NCBI RefSeq assembly: GCF_014698475.1
Contig: NZ_JACJTB010000005.1
Coordinates: 175,953-239,952 of the forward strand
Direction: 5' to 3'
Length of the DNA stretch: 64,000 nt
Origin: Nostoc spongiaeforme FACHB-130
Lineage (GTDB): Bacteria > Cyanobacteriota > Cyanobacteriia > Cyanobacteriales > Nostocaceae
Positions 9,667-17,794 of the stretch are shown piece by piece. Numbering within the stretch: position 1 is the stretch's first letter; each line of letters begins with the position of its first letter. Position numbers and translations under genes: made by a program. The notes under the pieces were generated by a model, which saw only the letters and a list, made by a program, of their open reading frames with translations, was not told the DNA's origin and did no database searches.

Positions 9667-11058
9667 GTGCCTGTGTCTCAAGTACCCTTTCAACCTACTG
9701 ATGGTAATAATAGTGCCGCGACGGATGTCACACCAGTCGTAGCACTAAAAGAACTTGTGGCAAGGTTGCATCGAGAACAGAACAAGATTCAAGATTTGCT
9801 GAGTTCTTTAGGATTTGCCCTCAGAAGCTTCAACAATTTAAATCAGTTTTTAGAACTGATTCCCTTGATGGCAACAAGGGTGACAGATGCTGATGGTAGT
9901 GCTTTATTTCTCTACAAGCCTAACGGTCAAGTTAGGTTAGAGCAACTCCACTGGCAGGATAGTCGCCAGCGCAAAAATATTCGCAAAGCTTTAGAAACAG
10001 CCAGTAGTCAAGTTACATTACTGCCCAACAGCACACCTTTGGCGAGTTCCACCGGCATATTAGATGATCAGATGCACCGCTATTTGGGGCCTGATGTGCA
10101 AATATTCGGCACGGCAATTTTAGTTAAGCATACAGAACGCGGTTGGCTCTACGTTTTAAGTCGTGACCCTGACTATAGCTGGACAGAAACCAGACAAAAG
10201 TTAGTGCGCTTGGTTGCAGACCAAACAGCAGTAGCCATTGAAAACGATGAACTAGCTGTAGAACTGCGGAAAAAAGAACGCCTAGACCAAGAATTAGAAA
10301 TTGGGGCAGAAATTCAACGCCGACTTTTACCGCGTCAATGTCCGAATATTCCTGGTGTATCACTAGCAGCACGTTGTAAACCTGCTAATCGTGTGGGTGG
10401 TGATTATTACGACTTTATTCCTACAAATCATAACCAGTTGCAGTTAATCAATAGAGTATCTCCAGAAAATAGCCGTTGGGGTTTTGTAATTGGGGATGTG
10501 ATGGGGAAAGGTGTTCCCGCCGGATTAATTATGACGATGATGCGGGGAATGCTGAGGGGTGAAGTATTGCATGGCAATTCCCCGGCGGGGATTTTGCAAA
10601 ATTTGAATCGAGTGATGTATGCGGATTTGGAAAATTCCCACCGCTTTGTGACGTTGTTTTATTCTGAGTACAATCCCAGAAATCGGATTTTATCGTACAG
10701 CAATGCCGCACACAATCCTCCCCTATGGTGGCACGCCGCCACAAAAACAGTTAGCCGCTTAGATACGTTGGGGATGTTGATTGGTTTAGATGCCAACAGT
10801 CAATATGAAGATGCCCAGGCACAGTTAGAACCTGGAGATACGATAATTTATTATACAGATGGCTTAACGGATGCGGCGGCGGCTAGTGGCGATCGCTTCG
10901 ATGAAGAAAACTTTTTAGCAGCCTTTAGCGCCGCTTGTCGCTATTGCAACGGGCCAGAAGAAATTGTGGATTATTTATTTAACCAAGTCCAACAGTTTAT
11001 CGGTACTGATAGGCAAAACACTGATGATATGACACTTGTGGTTTTGCAAATTGTTTAA
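9667..11058 (+). CDS. GAF domain PP2C-type (SpoIIE/RsbU) protein phosphatase
   Basis: 463 residues. A GAF-like sensory domain spans about residues 45-195 (ending LVRLVADQTAVAIENDELA), followed by a short coiled coil (ELRKKERLDQELEIGAEIQRRLLP) and a SpoIIE-type PP2C domain from about 225 to 463. Metal-binding motifs are intact: GGDYYDF, GDVMGKGVPA, AAHNPPL, YYTDGLTDA and NTDDMTLVVL. Such proteins dephosphorylate anti-sigma antagonist (STAS) partners in partner-switching regulation. No anti-sigma factor or STAS gene is adjacent, so the target is unknown. GTG start. It lies 756 bases downstream of ftsY. Confidence 0.9.
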   Translation: MPVSQVPFQPTDGNNSAATDVTPVVALKELVARLHREQNKIQDLLSSLGFALRSFNNLNQFLELIPLMATRVTDADGSALFLYKPNGQVRLEQLHWQDSRQRKNIRKALETASSQVTLLPNSTPLASSTGILDDQMHRYLGPDVQIFGTAILVKHTERGWLYVLSRDPDYSWTETRQKLVRLVADQTAVAIENDELAVELRKKERLDQELEIGAEIQRRLLPRQCPNIPGVSLAARCKPANRVGGDYYDFIPTNHNQLQLINRVSPENSRWGFVIGDVMGKGVPAGLIMTMMRGMLRGEVLHGNSPAGILQNLNRVMYADLENSHRFVTLFYSEYNPRNRILSYSNAAHNPPLWWHAATKTVSRLDTLGMLIGLDANSQYEDAQAQLEPGDTIIYYTDGLTDAAAASGDRFDEENFLAAFSAACRYCNGPEEIVDYLFNQVQQFIGTDRQNTDDMTLVVLQIV

Positions 11059-11173
11059 TTTTTGACAAATGACTCATCACCAATGACGAGATGAAGCGAC
11101 CCCGTTGGTGGGACAATAAAAACGATACATAATGTTTAATTTTTGTTACTTCCCGCCAAAGGAATCTCTAACA

Positions 11174-11719
11174 ATGTGGAAAAAAATTGCAATTATTTGC
11201 TTATTAATGTTGAGCTTTAGCTTGATTAATCCTGGTGTAGCTGCTGCGGCTGGATTTAAAAGCTATGTAGATACTGCTGATGGTTATCAGTTTTTATACC
11301 CCAATGGCTGGCTACCAGTGAAAGTTGCCAATGGACCTGATGTCGTATTTCATGATTTAATTGAAATCTCCGAAAATGTTTCTGTAGTGATTAGTCCGGT
11401 TCCTGAAGGTAAAACCTTAAAAGAATTGGGCGCTCCCACAGAAGTTGGTTATAAACTTGGCAAAGCTGCCCTTGCACCTTCAGATTCTGGTCGGACAGCC
11501 GAGTTAGTTGATGCACGAGAGAAGGATACTGAAGGTAAAACCTACTATATATTAGAGTATTTAGTCAAACTCCCAAATTCTCAGCAACGACATAACATCG
11601 CTAGTGTTGCTGTTAGTCGTGGCAAACTGTTTACCTTTAACGCCTCGATTCCCGAAAAACGTTGGACAAAGGTGAAACGGACTATGGAAAATGTTGTCGA
11701 TTCTTTCACCGTGTATTAA
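11174..11719 (+). CDS. CyanoP, PsbP-domain photosystem II protein
   Basis: About 181 residues of a PsbP-domain protein that acts in assembly or stabilisation of photosystem II on the lumen side. The start at 11174 (MWKKIAIICLLM) gives a normal signal peptide; the longer frame from 11132 would add residues ahead of it. Mature start is likely after the run of alanines (PGVAAAAGFKSYVD). PsbP hallmarks are GFKSYVDTADGYQFLYPNGWLPV, DVVFHDLIEISENVSVVISPV and the C-terminal LFTFNASIPEKRW. No lipobox is visible, unlike the lipoprotein CyanoP of Synechocystis. It lies between the phosphatase and maf. Confidence 0.9.
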   Translation: MWKKIAIICLLMLSFSLINPGVAAAAGFKSYVDTADGYQFLYPNGWLPVKVANGPDVVFHDLIEISENVSVVISPVPEGKTLKELGAPTEVGYKLGKAALAPSDSGRTAELVDAREKDTEGKTYYILEYLVKLPNSQQRHNIASVAVSRGKLFTFNASIPEKRWTKVKRTMENVVDSFTVY

Positions 11720-11803
11720 TTATTAATAGGGAGTGGGGAGTAGGGAGTAGGGAGTAGGGAAAGCAAGGCAATATAAGCACAAATGACAAATGACCATTGA
11801 CCA

Positions 11804-12403
11804 ATGACTATAAATATTCCTCAATTTGTACTGGCTTCTGCTTCTCCTGCACGTCGGCGTTTGCTGCAAACGGTTGGGATTGAACCGATAGTTAAACCCA
11901 GTGATTTTGATGAGTCACAAATTGAACTGAGTGATCCTGGTGAGTTAGTGCAGGTTCTAGCTCAAAGTAAGGCAGAAACGATCGCACCGCAGTTTTCATC
12001 AGCTTTAATTATGGGCTGTGATTCGGTTTTGGCTATTGATGGTAAGATTCATGGCAAACCAGCAAATGCAGCAGAAGCGATCGCTCGCTGGCAATTTATG
12101 CAGGGTAATATAGGCGACTTATACACAGGTCATGTGTTGATTGACACTGCCCAAAACCAGACTTTAGTTAAGTGTCAGGTGACGAGGGTTTATTTTGCAA
12201 CCATGAGCGATCGCGCAATCCAAGCTTATGTCGCTACCGGCGAACCTCTCAAATGTGCTGGTGCTTTTGCTTTGGAAGGTTTTGGTAGTTTATTTGTTGA
12301 GAAAATAGCAGGCTGTCACAGTAATGTCATCGGTCTCAGTTTACCTTTGCTGCGGCAGATGTTGGCAGAACTGGGATATGAAGTCACTGATTTTTGGCAG
12401 TAA
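11804..12403 (+). CDS. maf: Maf-family nucleoside triphosphate pyrophosphatase
   Basis: A 199-residue Maf/HAM1-like protein that hydrolyses non-canonical or modified nucleoside triphosphates. The signature [13 protein letters not shown] is at residues 9-21; [24 protein letters not shown] (catalytic Asp region near residue 71) and [14 protein letters not shown] are intact. It lies 84 bases after cyanoP, in DNA with tandem repeats (GGGAGTA and TGACAAA types), and 62 bases before the convergent small gene. Confidence 0.95.
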   Translation: MTINIPQFVLASASPARRRLLQTVGIEPIVKPSDFDESQIELSDPGELVQVLAQSKAETIAPQFSSALIMGCDSVLAIDGKIHGKPANAAEAIARWQFMQGNIGDLYTGHVLIDTAQNQTLVKCQVTRVYFATMSDRAIQAYVATGEPLKCAGAFALEGFGSLFVEKIAGCHSNVIGLSLPLLRQMLAELGYEVTDFWQ

Positions 12404-12419
12404 ATCAACTAATTACAAC

Positions 12420-12467
12420 AGGACTTACGTCAAGTTTTCTGAAATTGAGAATTTTTGCGTAAGTCCT
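12420..12467. mobile_element. Short MITE-like element, copy 1
   Basis: A 48-base element with perfect 10-base terminal inverted repeats AGGACTTACG (12420-12429) and CGTAAGTCCT (12458-12467). The same termini bound a larger element at 13824-13940. Its right end provides the TAG stop codon of the neighbouring minus-strand gene. No transposase is encoded. Confidence 0.7.
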
Positions 12468-12723
12468 AAACTATTGACCCTTGAGTAAGACGCAATGTCA
12501 CTTCGCCATGATCTGGAACCCAAGCTAACCACTCATCGGCAGAAACTTGGCAGAGTAACAATGCTTCATCATAGCTGTATGGGCTAGGGAGTTCTGCAAG
12601 GCGTACCCAGACAGCAGGTTGACATAACTTGAAGGAATTTTGACTATAGGCTTTGCTTAACCAAGCTAGATTTTGTCTAACTGCTGGGATAGCACAATTT
12701 GGTCTTTGAGTATTAATTTGCAT
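12466..12723 (-). CDS. Small conserved cyanobacterial protein of unknown function
   Basis: An 85-residue reading frame on the minus strand between maf and pcyA, ending inside the terminal repeat of a MITE-like element. The sequence has a normal composition (PAVWVRLAELPSPYSYDEALLLCQ, then DEWLAWVPDHGEVTLRL). I have a weak recollection of similar short Nostocales proteins, but no named family. It is transcribed divergently from pcyA across a 194-base gap. The native C-terminus may originally have been different, because the element supplies its stop codon. Confidence 0.65.
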   Translation of the reverse strand: MQINTQRPNCAIPAVRQNLAWLSKAYSQNSFKLCQPAVWVRLAELPSPYSYDEALLLCQVSADEWLAWVPDHGEVTLRLTQGSIV

Positions 12724-12917
12724 AATCGAAGACTCCCTGATGAATGAAAATCAAAATAATTCTGTAACTAAGACTACAAAATAAGTAATTAATTTGAAAA
12801 GTCAATGTCTTATAACTTTACGCAACCATGCGTAACAGTTTGCTTAATGTTGCGCGGCAGAATAGAAGTGGCACGGCTGGCTGTAGACTGGCCTTAGATA
12901 GCATTTCTGATGAGAAT

Positions 12918-13655
12918 ATGTCATTTACTTCAACTCCCTCACTGCGTGAACAACAACATCCCCTAATTCGGCAGTTAGCTGATAGCATCGAGGCGGCTTG
13001 GCACAAGCATTTAGAACTGTCGCCTTACCATTTACCAGCAGAGTTGGGATATGTGGAAGGTCGATTAGAGGGTGAAAAACTGACAATTGAAAATCGCTGC
13101 TATCAAACACCACAGTTTCGCAAAATGCACTTAGAACTGGCGAAGGTGGGAAATATGCTGGATATTTTGCATTGCGTGATGTTTCCGCGCCCAGAATATG
13201 ACTTACCGATGTTTGGTTGCGATTTAGTTGGTGGTCGAGGACAAATTAGTGCAGCGATCGCCGACTTGTCTCCTGTACACTTAGACTTGACCTTGCCAGC
13301 TTCCTATACAAATCAACTCTCTGCACTGAAAACAATAGAATTTTCCCAAACGCGAGAATTACCAGAATGGGGTCACATCTTCTCAGAATTTTGCTTGTTT
13401 ATCCGTCCTAGTTCCCCAGAAGAAGAAGCGAGGTTCTTGGGACGTGTGCAGGACTTTTTAGAGGTACATTGTACCCAAGCGATTGCAGCTAGTCCAGTTT
13501 CCCCCGAACAAACTCAAGAAATTATCGCTGGACAACGCAACTACTGTACCAAACAACAACAAAACGATAAAACCCGCCGCGTCCTTGAAAAAGCCTTTGG
13601 GCAAGAATGGGCAGATAATTACATGACGACAGTCTTATTTGATTTGCCAGAATAA
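12918..13655 (+). CDS. pcyA: Phycocyanobilin:ferredoxin oxidoreductase PcyA
   Basis: 245 residues from the ATG at 12918; the frame continues 30 codons upstream but the family begins [16 protein letters not shown] as here. PcyA reduces biliverdin IXalpha to phycocyanobilin with four electrons from ferredoxin, giving the chromophore of phycobiliproteins and phytochromes. Conserved blocks are [48 protein letters not shown], holding the equivalents of Glu76, His88 and Asp105 of the Synechocystis enzyme, and the C-terminal [21 protein letters not shown]. All are intact. In Anabaena 7120 pcyA (alr3707, from memory) also lies just before devBCA. Confidence 0.97.
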   Translation: MSFTSTPSLREQQHPLIRQLADSIEAAWHKHLELSPYHLPAELGYVEGRLEGEKLTIENRCYQTPQFRKMHLELAKVGNMLDILHCVMFPRPEYDLPMFGCDLVGGRGQISAAIADLSPVHLDLTLPASYTNQLSALKTIEFSQTRELPEWGHIFSEFCLFIRPSSPEEEARFLGRVQDFLEVHCTQAIAASPVSPEQTQEIIAGQRNYCTKQQQNDKTRRVLEKAFGQEWADNYMTTVLFDLPE

Positions 13656-13697
13656 GTCCTGAGTCATTTGTTCTTTGTCATTTGTTATGTGTAAAAA

Positions 13698-13777
13698 GCA
13701 GTCCCGATGAAACAAGTTTCACAAGCTTTGTATGAAAGTGGGACTCGTATTTTTACTCAGCACTCAGCACTCAGCAC
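13698..13777. repeat. Intergenic inverted-repeat element, family A, copy 2
   Basis: The reverse complement, with few changes, of 4105-4173: it begins GCAGTCCCGATGAAAC, passes through AAAGTGGGACT, and ends in ACTCAGCAC repeats. It lies 42 bases after pcyA. Confidence 0.75.
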
Positions 13778-13823
13778 TTTCAACTCAGGAGGTAGAAATT
13801 AGGAAACAGAAGGAAAAAATTTC

Positions 13824-13940
13824 AGGACTTACGCAAAAATTCTCAAAAAGCTTAATTTATCGTAGACGCGAAGCGGCTTCCCGCAGGGTACCGCCAAGTC
13901 GCCGAGAACGCCAAGAAATCGTAGAGTCTGCGTAAGTCCT
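13824..13940. mobile_element. MITE-like element, copy 2, with nested palindromic repeat
   Basis: 117 bases with perfect 12-base terminal inverted repeats AGGACTTACGCA (13824-13835) and TGCGTAAGTCCT (13929-13940), the same ends as the element at 12420-12467. The interior contains GTAGACGCGAAGCGGCTTCC, a repeat motif of Nostoc genomes; a variant occurs near 19202. Non-autonomous; the source transposase is not in the window. Confidence 0.75.
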
Positions 13941-14015
13941 AAATTTTATACTATCTTTGACTAAGCAGAGCAAAACCCATCTACACACTTCAGACTTTCT
14001 TCCCCTACCGCATCT

Positions 14016-14057
14016 GTAGATTCTGTTACGTTTTCCTGCAACTGATAAATGTAGAAT
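14016..14057 (+). promoter_or_regulatory. NtcA-activated promoter of devBCA
   Basis: A perfect NtcA box GTA-N8-TAC at 14016-14029 is followed after exactly 22 bases by TAGAAT (14052-14057), matching TAN3T. This is the canonical class II NtcA-activated structure. It lies about 620 bases before the devB start, implying a long leader. I recall that the Anabaena 7120 devB gene is likewise NtcA-dependent with a distant transcription start. The motif and spacing are seen; function is inferred. Confidence 0.85.
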
Positions 14058-14590
14058 TCAGTTATAGCAAGAAGCATATAGATTAGGAAATTTTGAACAT
14101 ATAAATGCAGGAAGCACACTAATACTTTTACCTCCTGCCTTCTGCCTCCTGCCTCTTGCTATGACGATAGTTTAATGGAGTTTAACCTTAGCTGTAGCAT
14201 CTGTGGAGAAAATTTCCCAATGAGTTCAAAGTTAACAAACCTAATAATTAGTTGACTACAAGTTTAAGGAAACTGTAATCTTAGGGATGCTCTATTTGAG
14301 AAAATTGATTGAAAATTTGTAATTGCTAGTTCATAATTAAGTTTCTGATAAAGATTGAGTCTCCAACTGAACCGGAGTTGCTTTTCAAAGCGGTGGATTC
14401 TCATTGATCTTTTAATTACGCATTAGCAATTGTCTTGATTGTTGCATCTATTGAATAACTGGTGGTTTGTCCCATTAATTTCGCTCTACCACTACTGAAA
14501 ATTAATGAGATAAACGCTACCTACTATTAGTGTCATGATGTCAAAGTTGTGGCTCTAAGTATTAATTGGCATCAAATTTCAGAGGGTATT

Positions 14591-14620
14591 TAGTAGAGGT
14601 AATTTATCAAATCTCTACTA
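14591..14620. promoter_or_regulatory. Perfect inverted repeat before devB
   Basis: TAGTAGAG (14591-14598) and CTCTACTA (14613-14620) form an 8-base inverted repeat with a 14-base AT-rich spacer, ending 55 bases before the devB ATG. It could be an operator for a dimeric regulator or a hairpin in the devB leader. No known consensus was recognised. Confidence 0.45.
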
Positions 14621-14675
14621 CGTCTCATACTTTTTTATATCCATCAGCACATTTTTAAATAAACAGGCAACAACC

Positions 14676-16115
14676 ATGTCAAGGGTGACTGAGAAGCCAA
14701 GATCAAGGCCACCAATACTTGATCCAGAACAACCTAAGATTTGGTGGGGCATTGCTGTAGCCTTACCAATAGTAATCGCTGCGGGGTTACTTACTACAGC
14801 TAAAGTTGAGCAATTGAGAAAGATTAACTCATCTGTACCTGTCAAACCAGTTGCTAACAGTATTAGTGCAGTGGGGCGTTTAGAACCACGCGGTGAAGTG
14901 ATTAAACTTTCTGCACCAGCAGCAGGATTACAATCTGCATCACGAGTAAAGCAACTGTTTGTCCGCGAAGGAGAACAGGTGAGAAAAGGACAAGTGATTG
15001 CAATTTTAGACAATCATGATACTCAGTTAGCTAGTGTCGAACAAGCCAAAGCCAAATTACTAGAAGCGCGTGCTAATTTAGCCCAAATTCGAGTGGGTTC
15101 ACCTAGAGATGTGCAAGCGCAACAAGCGGTAATTGCTCGACTAGAAGCTCAGTTACGCGGCGAGAGGGATGCTCAACAAGCGTCCATTACTAGAATTGCA
15201 TCGCAGTTGAGTGCAGAAAAACTAGCTCAACAGGCGACAGTCGAACGCTTGGAAGCAGAATTGCGTGGACAAGGTGATAGTTTAAGAGCCACTTTGACAC
15301 GCATTCAAGCCGAACAGCGTAATGCTCAAGTTGATGCTGGACGTTATGATTTTCTCTATCGCCAAGGTGCTATATCGCAGCAAGAACGGGATAGACGGCG
15401 ACTAAGTGCAGTTACAGCTCAACAGCAGGTAGTGGAAAGTCAAGCGACTCTGCGACAAGCGATCGCAACTTTGCGTCAACAAGTTGCAGAAGCTAGGGCG
15501 AACCAAGTCAAGACCTTAACCAGCTTACAACAGCAACTAATTGAAGCTAGAGTCACCCGTGACAAAACTGTAGCCACTTTACAAAGACAACTCGACGAAG
15601 AACGAGCCAGACTCAAGAGACTGATAGAAGTTGATCCGACGAATGTCCAAATGGCGCAAGCACAAGTTAGCAATGCGATCGCTAATGTTAAACAAGCCGA
15701 CGCAGAACTACGATTAAGCTACGTCCAAGCACCAACTTCTGGAGAAATTTTAAAGATTTACACCAAGTCAGGCGAAGCAATCAGCGCCAATGGTATTGCG
15801 GAGATTGGTCAAACAGAGCAAATGATGGTAATCGCAGAAGTTCCAGAAGATAGTATTAGTAAAGTTCGGATTGGTCAAAGTGTTGCTGTCAGCAGTGATA
15901 ATGGTGCTTTTGAAGGTGAATTAAAAGGAACTGTCGCTGAAATTGGCAGAAAAGTCGGTAAAAAAGATGTGCTGAATAATGATCCGGCTGCTGATGTTGA
16001 TGCCAGAGTTGTAGAAGTTAAAATTGCCATCTCTCCAGAAGATAGCAGTAAAGTTTCTGGCTTAACTAATGCCAAAGTTTTAGTTGAGATTAACAACCCA
16101 TCAGCTTCTAATTAA
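14676..16115 (+). CDS. devB: DevB, membrane fusion subunit of heterocyst glycolipid exporter
   Basis: 479 residues of the HlyD/DevB membrane fusion family. After a cytoplasmic start comes one membrane helix (IWWGIAVALPIVIAAGLLTTA, about residues 22-42), the first beta-barrel/lipoyl half (VKQLFVREGEQVRKGQVIAIL), a very long coiled-coil hairpin with repeated R-x-E/Q-Q-L patterns from about 115 to 335, then the second lipoyl half and C-terminal barrel (YVQAPTSGEILKIYTKSGE). DevB joins the DevCA ABC transporter to TolC (HgdD) to export heterocyst glycolipids. Downstream devC and devA complete the set, and the pcyA-devBCA order matches Anabaena 7120 as I recall, supporting orthology rather than one of the several paralogues. 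Confidence 0.9.
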   Translation: MSRVTEKPRSRPPILDPEQPKIWWGIAVALPIVIAAGLLTTAKVEQLRKINSSVPVKPVANSISAVGRLEPRGEVIKLSAPAAGLQSASRVKQLFVREGEQVRKGQVIAILDNHDTQLASVEQAKAKLLEARANLAQIRVGSPRDVQAQQAVIARLEAQLRGERDAQQASITRIASQLSAEKLAQQATVERLEAELRGQGDSLRATLTRIQAEQRNAQVDAGRYDFLYRQGAISQQERDRRRLSAVTAQQQVVESQATLRQAIATLRQQVAEARANQVKTLTSLQQQLIEARVTRDKTVATLQRQLDEERARLKRLIEVDPTNVQMAQAQVSNAIANVKQADAELRLSYVQAPTSGEILKIYTKSGEAISANGIAEIGQTEQMMVIAEVPEDSISKVRIGQSVAVSSDNGAFEGELKGTVAEIGRKVGKKDVLNNDPAADVDARVVEVKIAISPEDSSKVSGLTNAKVLVEINNPSASN

Positions 16116-16125
16116 CTAGCAGAAG

Positions 16126-16302
16126 GCAGTCCCAATGAAACTTATTTCATAGCCAAGCATAAAAGTGGGACTAGCATTTTTACTCAGCAACGCCAGTTGC
16201 TTCAAGTCGGCAGAGCCGCCCAACGCACTGGCTCCTCAGCGAGAAGTTGCGTGCGCGGGTTCCCCGCGTTGAGCAAACTTCGGTGACTCAGCACTTTCAA
16301 GT
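16126..16302. repeat. Inverted-repeat element, family A, copy 3, with nested repeat
   Basis: A diverged copy of the element at 13698-13777, starting GCAGTCCCAATGAAAC and passing through AAAGTGGGACT. Its ACTCAGCA end is interrupted by about 95 bases (about 16189-16284) of a different GC-rich repeat (CCAGTTGC...GCACTGGCTCC, then GTGCGCGGGTTCCCCGCG), after which the family A tail ACTCAGCACTTTCAA resumes. So one repeat has inserted into another, between devB and devC. Confidence 0.7.
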
Positions 16303-16346
16303 CAGTTACTAATCTGATTCATTCCAGAAGACCATTGATAAATAAC

Positions 16347-17501
16347 ATGCTTCAAAAAATACCTCTCGCTTGGCTACAAATGACGCGAGATAAAACGCGA
16401 TTAGCCGTAGCTTTAGCTGGGATTGCTTTTGCTGATATTTTGATGTTTACCCAACTCGGTTTCCGAGATGCGCTTTATTACAGTAACGTCCAGTTACATA
16501 GTAGTTTAAATGGTGACATTGTTTTAATTAACCGCCAATCTAATGCGATTTTGTCGATGAAAAGCTTTTCGCAACGGCGGTTATATAAAGCTTTGGATTT
16601 ACCAACAGTACAATCAGTACATCCCATATATTTAGATTATACTGCTTGGAAAAATCCAGTCACAGGGCGGTCACGTACCTTACTTGTGTTTGGCATTAAC
16701 CCGGAAGTTAATTTATTTAATTTACCTGGAGTTCCCGAAAATCTCGACAAATTAAAGCTACCTGATGTCGTTTTATTTGACCGTTCTTCTAGGCAGGAGT
16801 ATGGGCCGATCGCCTCTGATTTTGATCAAGGTAAAACTGTCACTGCCGAACTCAGAAGACGCAAAATTAAAGTAGTCGGATTGTTTACTTTAGGCACATC
16901 TTTTGGTGCGGATGGTAACTTAATTACCAGCGACGTTAACTTTTTGCGTATCTTTAATACCCGTCAGCAAGGCTTAATTGATATTGGAGTAATTAAAGTC
17001 AAGCCAGGAGCAGATATTCAGGCTGTGGCGAAAGATTTACGCCAATATTTACCCCAAGATGTAAATGTATTGACGAAAGAAGACTTTATCGAATTTGAAC
17101 GTCATTATTGGGCAAGTAGTACAGCCATTGGCTTTATTTTCAGTTTAGGCACAATTATGGGTTTTATTGTCGGGACTGTAATTGTGTACCAAATTCTTTA
17201 TACAGAAGTGTCAGACCATTTATCTGAATATGCGACTTTAAAAGCTATAGGTTATACGCAAAAATATTTGTTGACAGTGATTTTACAAGAAGCATTATTA
17301 TTAGCTTGCTTGGGATATCTACCTGGATTATTTTTTACAATTTTAATGTATCAAAAAGCCAAAGAAGCTACACTTTTACCAATCTTCATGACCTTCGATA
17401 GAGCAGTTTCGGTATTAATATTAACCATGATTATGTGTTTTATATCTGGTGCGATCGCTGTACGTAAGTTACGTTCTGCTGACCCGGCTGATATTTTCTA
17501 A
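16347..17501 (+). CDS. devC: DevC, permease of heterocyst glycolipid ABC exporter
   Basis: 384 residues, MacB/FtsX-type permease. The ATG at 16347 gives the family start MLQKIPLAWLQMTRDKTRLAVALAGIAFADILMF, with the first membrane helix; a large periplasmic domain follows (about residues 45-245), then three membrane helices (IGFIFSLGTIMGFIVGTVIVYQI, LLTVILQEALLLACLGYLPGLFF, AVSVLILTMIMCFISGAIAV). An in-frame TTG 12 bases earlier is less likely. DevC works with DevA and DevB to move glycolipids to the heterocyst laminated layer. A nested repeat occupies the 231-base gap to devB, without an obvious terminator. Confidence 0.92.
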   Translation: MLQKIPLAWLQMTRDKTRLAVALAGIAFADILMFTQLGFRDALYYSNVQLHSSLNGDIVLINRQSNAILSMKSFSQRRLYKALDLPTVQSVHPIYLDYTAWKNPVTGRSRTLLVFGINPEVNLFNLPGVPENLDKLKLPDVVLFDRSSRQEYGPIASDFDQGKTVTAELRRRKIKVVGLFTLGTSFGADGNLITSDVNFLRIFNTRQQGLIDIGVIKVKPGADIQAVAKDLRQYLPQDVNVLTKEDFIEFERHYWASSTAIGFIFSLGTIMGFIVGTVIVYQILYTEVSDHLSEYATLKAIGYTQKYLLTVILQEALLLACLGYLPGLFFTILMYQKAKEATLLPIFMTFDRAVSVLILTMIMCFISGAIAVRKLRSADPADIF

Positions 17502-17794
17502 ATCATTTTGATAAATATGTAGCAAGCAATCAGTTTTTATAATCAAAATGATATATATTTAATGCTTAAACTGTCACTATAACTGTAAGAAATTAGAATA
17601 CAGAATCCAGAAGCCAAAGTTAATAAGAGTTTGATAACTAATACTATAAGACTATCAAAACTTTAATCTGGGAGACTCTTGATTGATTTATGATGCTGAA
17701 TTCTGAATTCTGGCTCCTGAATTCTTACTCATAATTTGCAGACAGGCTCTAGAGTTCCGAGAAGCGATTGTCAACTTCTAAACCACAACTGAAC

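Larger units (their letters stand above)
13656..14675. other. 1020-base region upstream of devB
   Basis: Holds, in order: an inverted-repeat element (13698-13777), a MITE-like element (13824-13940), an NtcA-type promoter (14016-14057), tandem TGCCTCC-type repeats (about 14131-14158), AT-rich DNA, and a perfect inverted repeat 54 bases before devB (14591-14620). No gene is supported. The reading frame at 13732-13935 is made only of repeat sequence. Most of the region is probably a long devB leader. Confidence 0.7.

Noticed and set aside
12764..12777. Perfect GTA-N8-TAC upstream of pcyA
   Set aside because: No TAN3T at 22-23 bases on either strand, and such a match is expected by chance about once per 4 kb.
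13732..13935. 67-codon plus-strand ORF after pcyA
   Set aside because: It consists of the inverted-repeat element, ACTCAGC tandem repeats and the MITE-like element; no protein-like composition.
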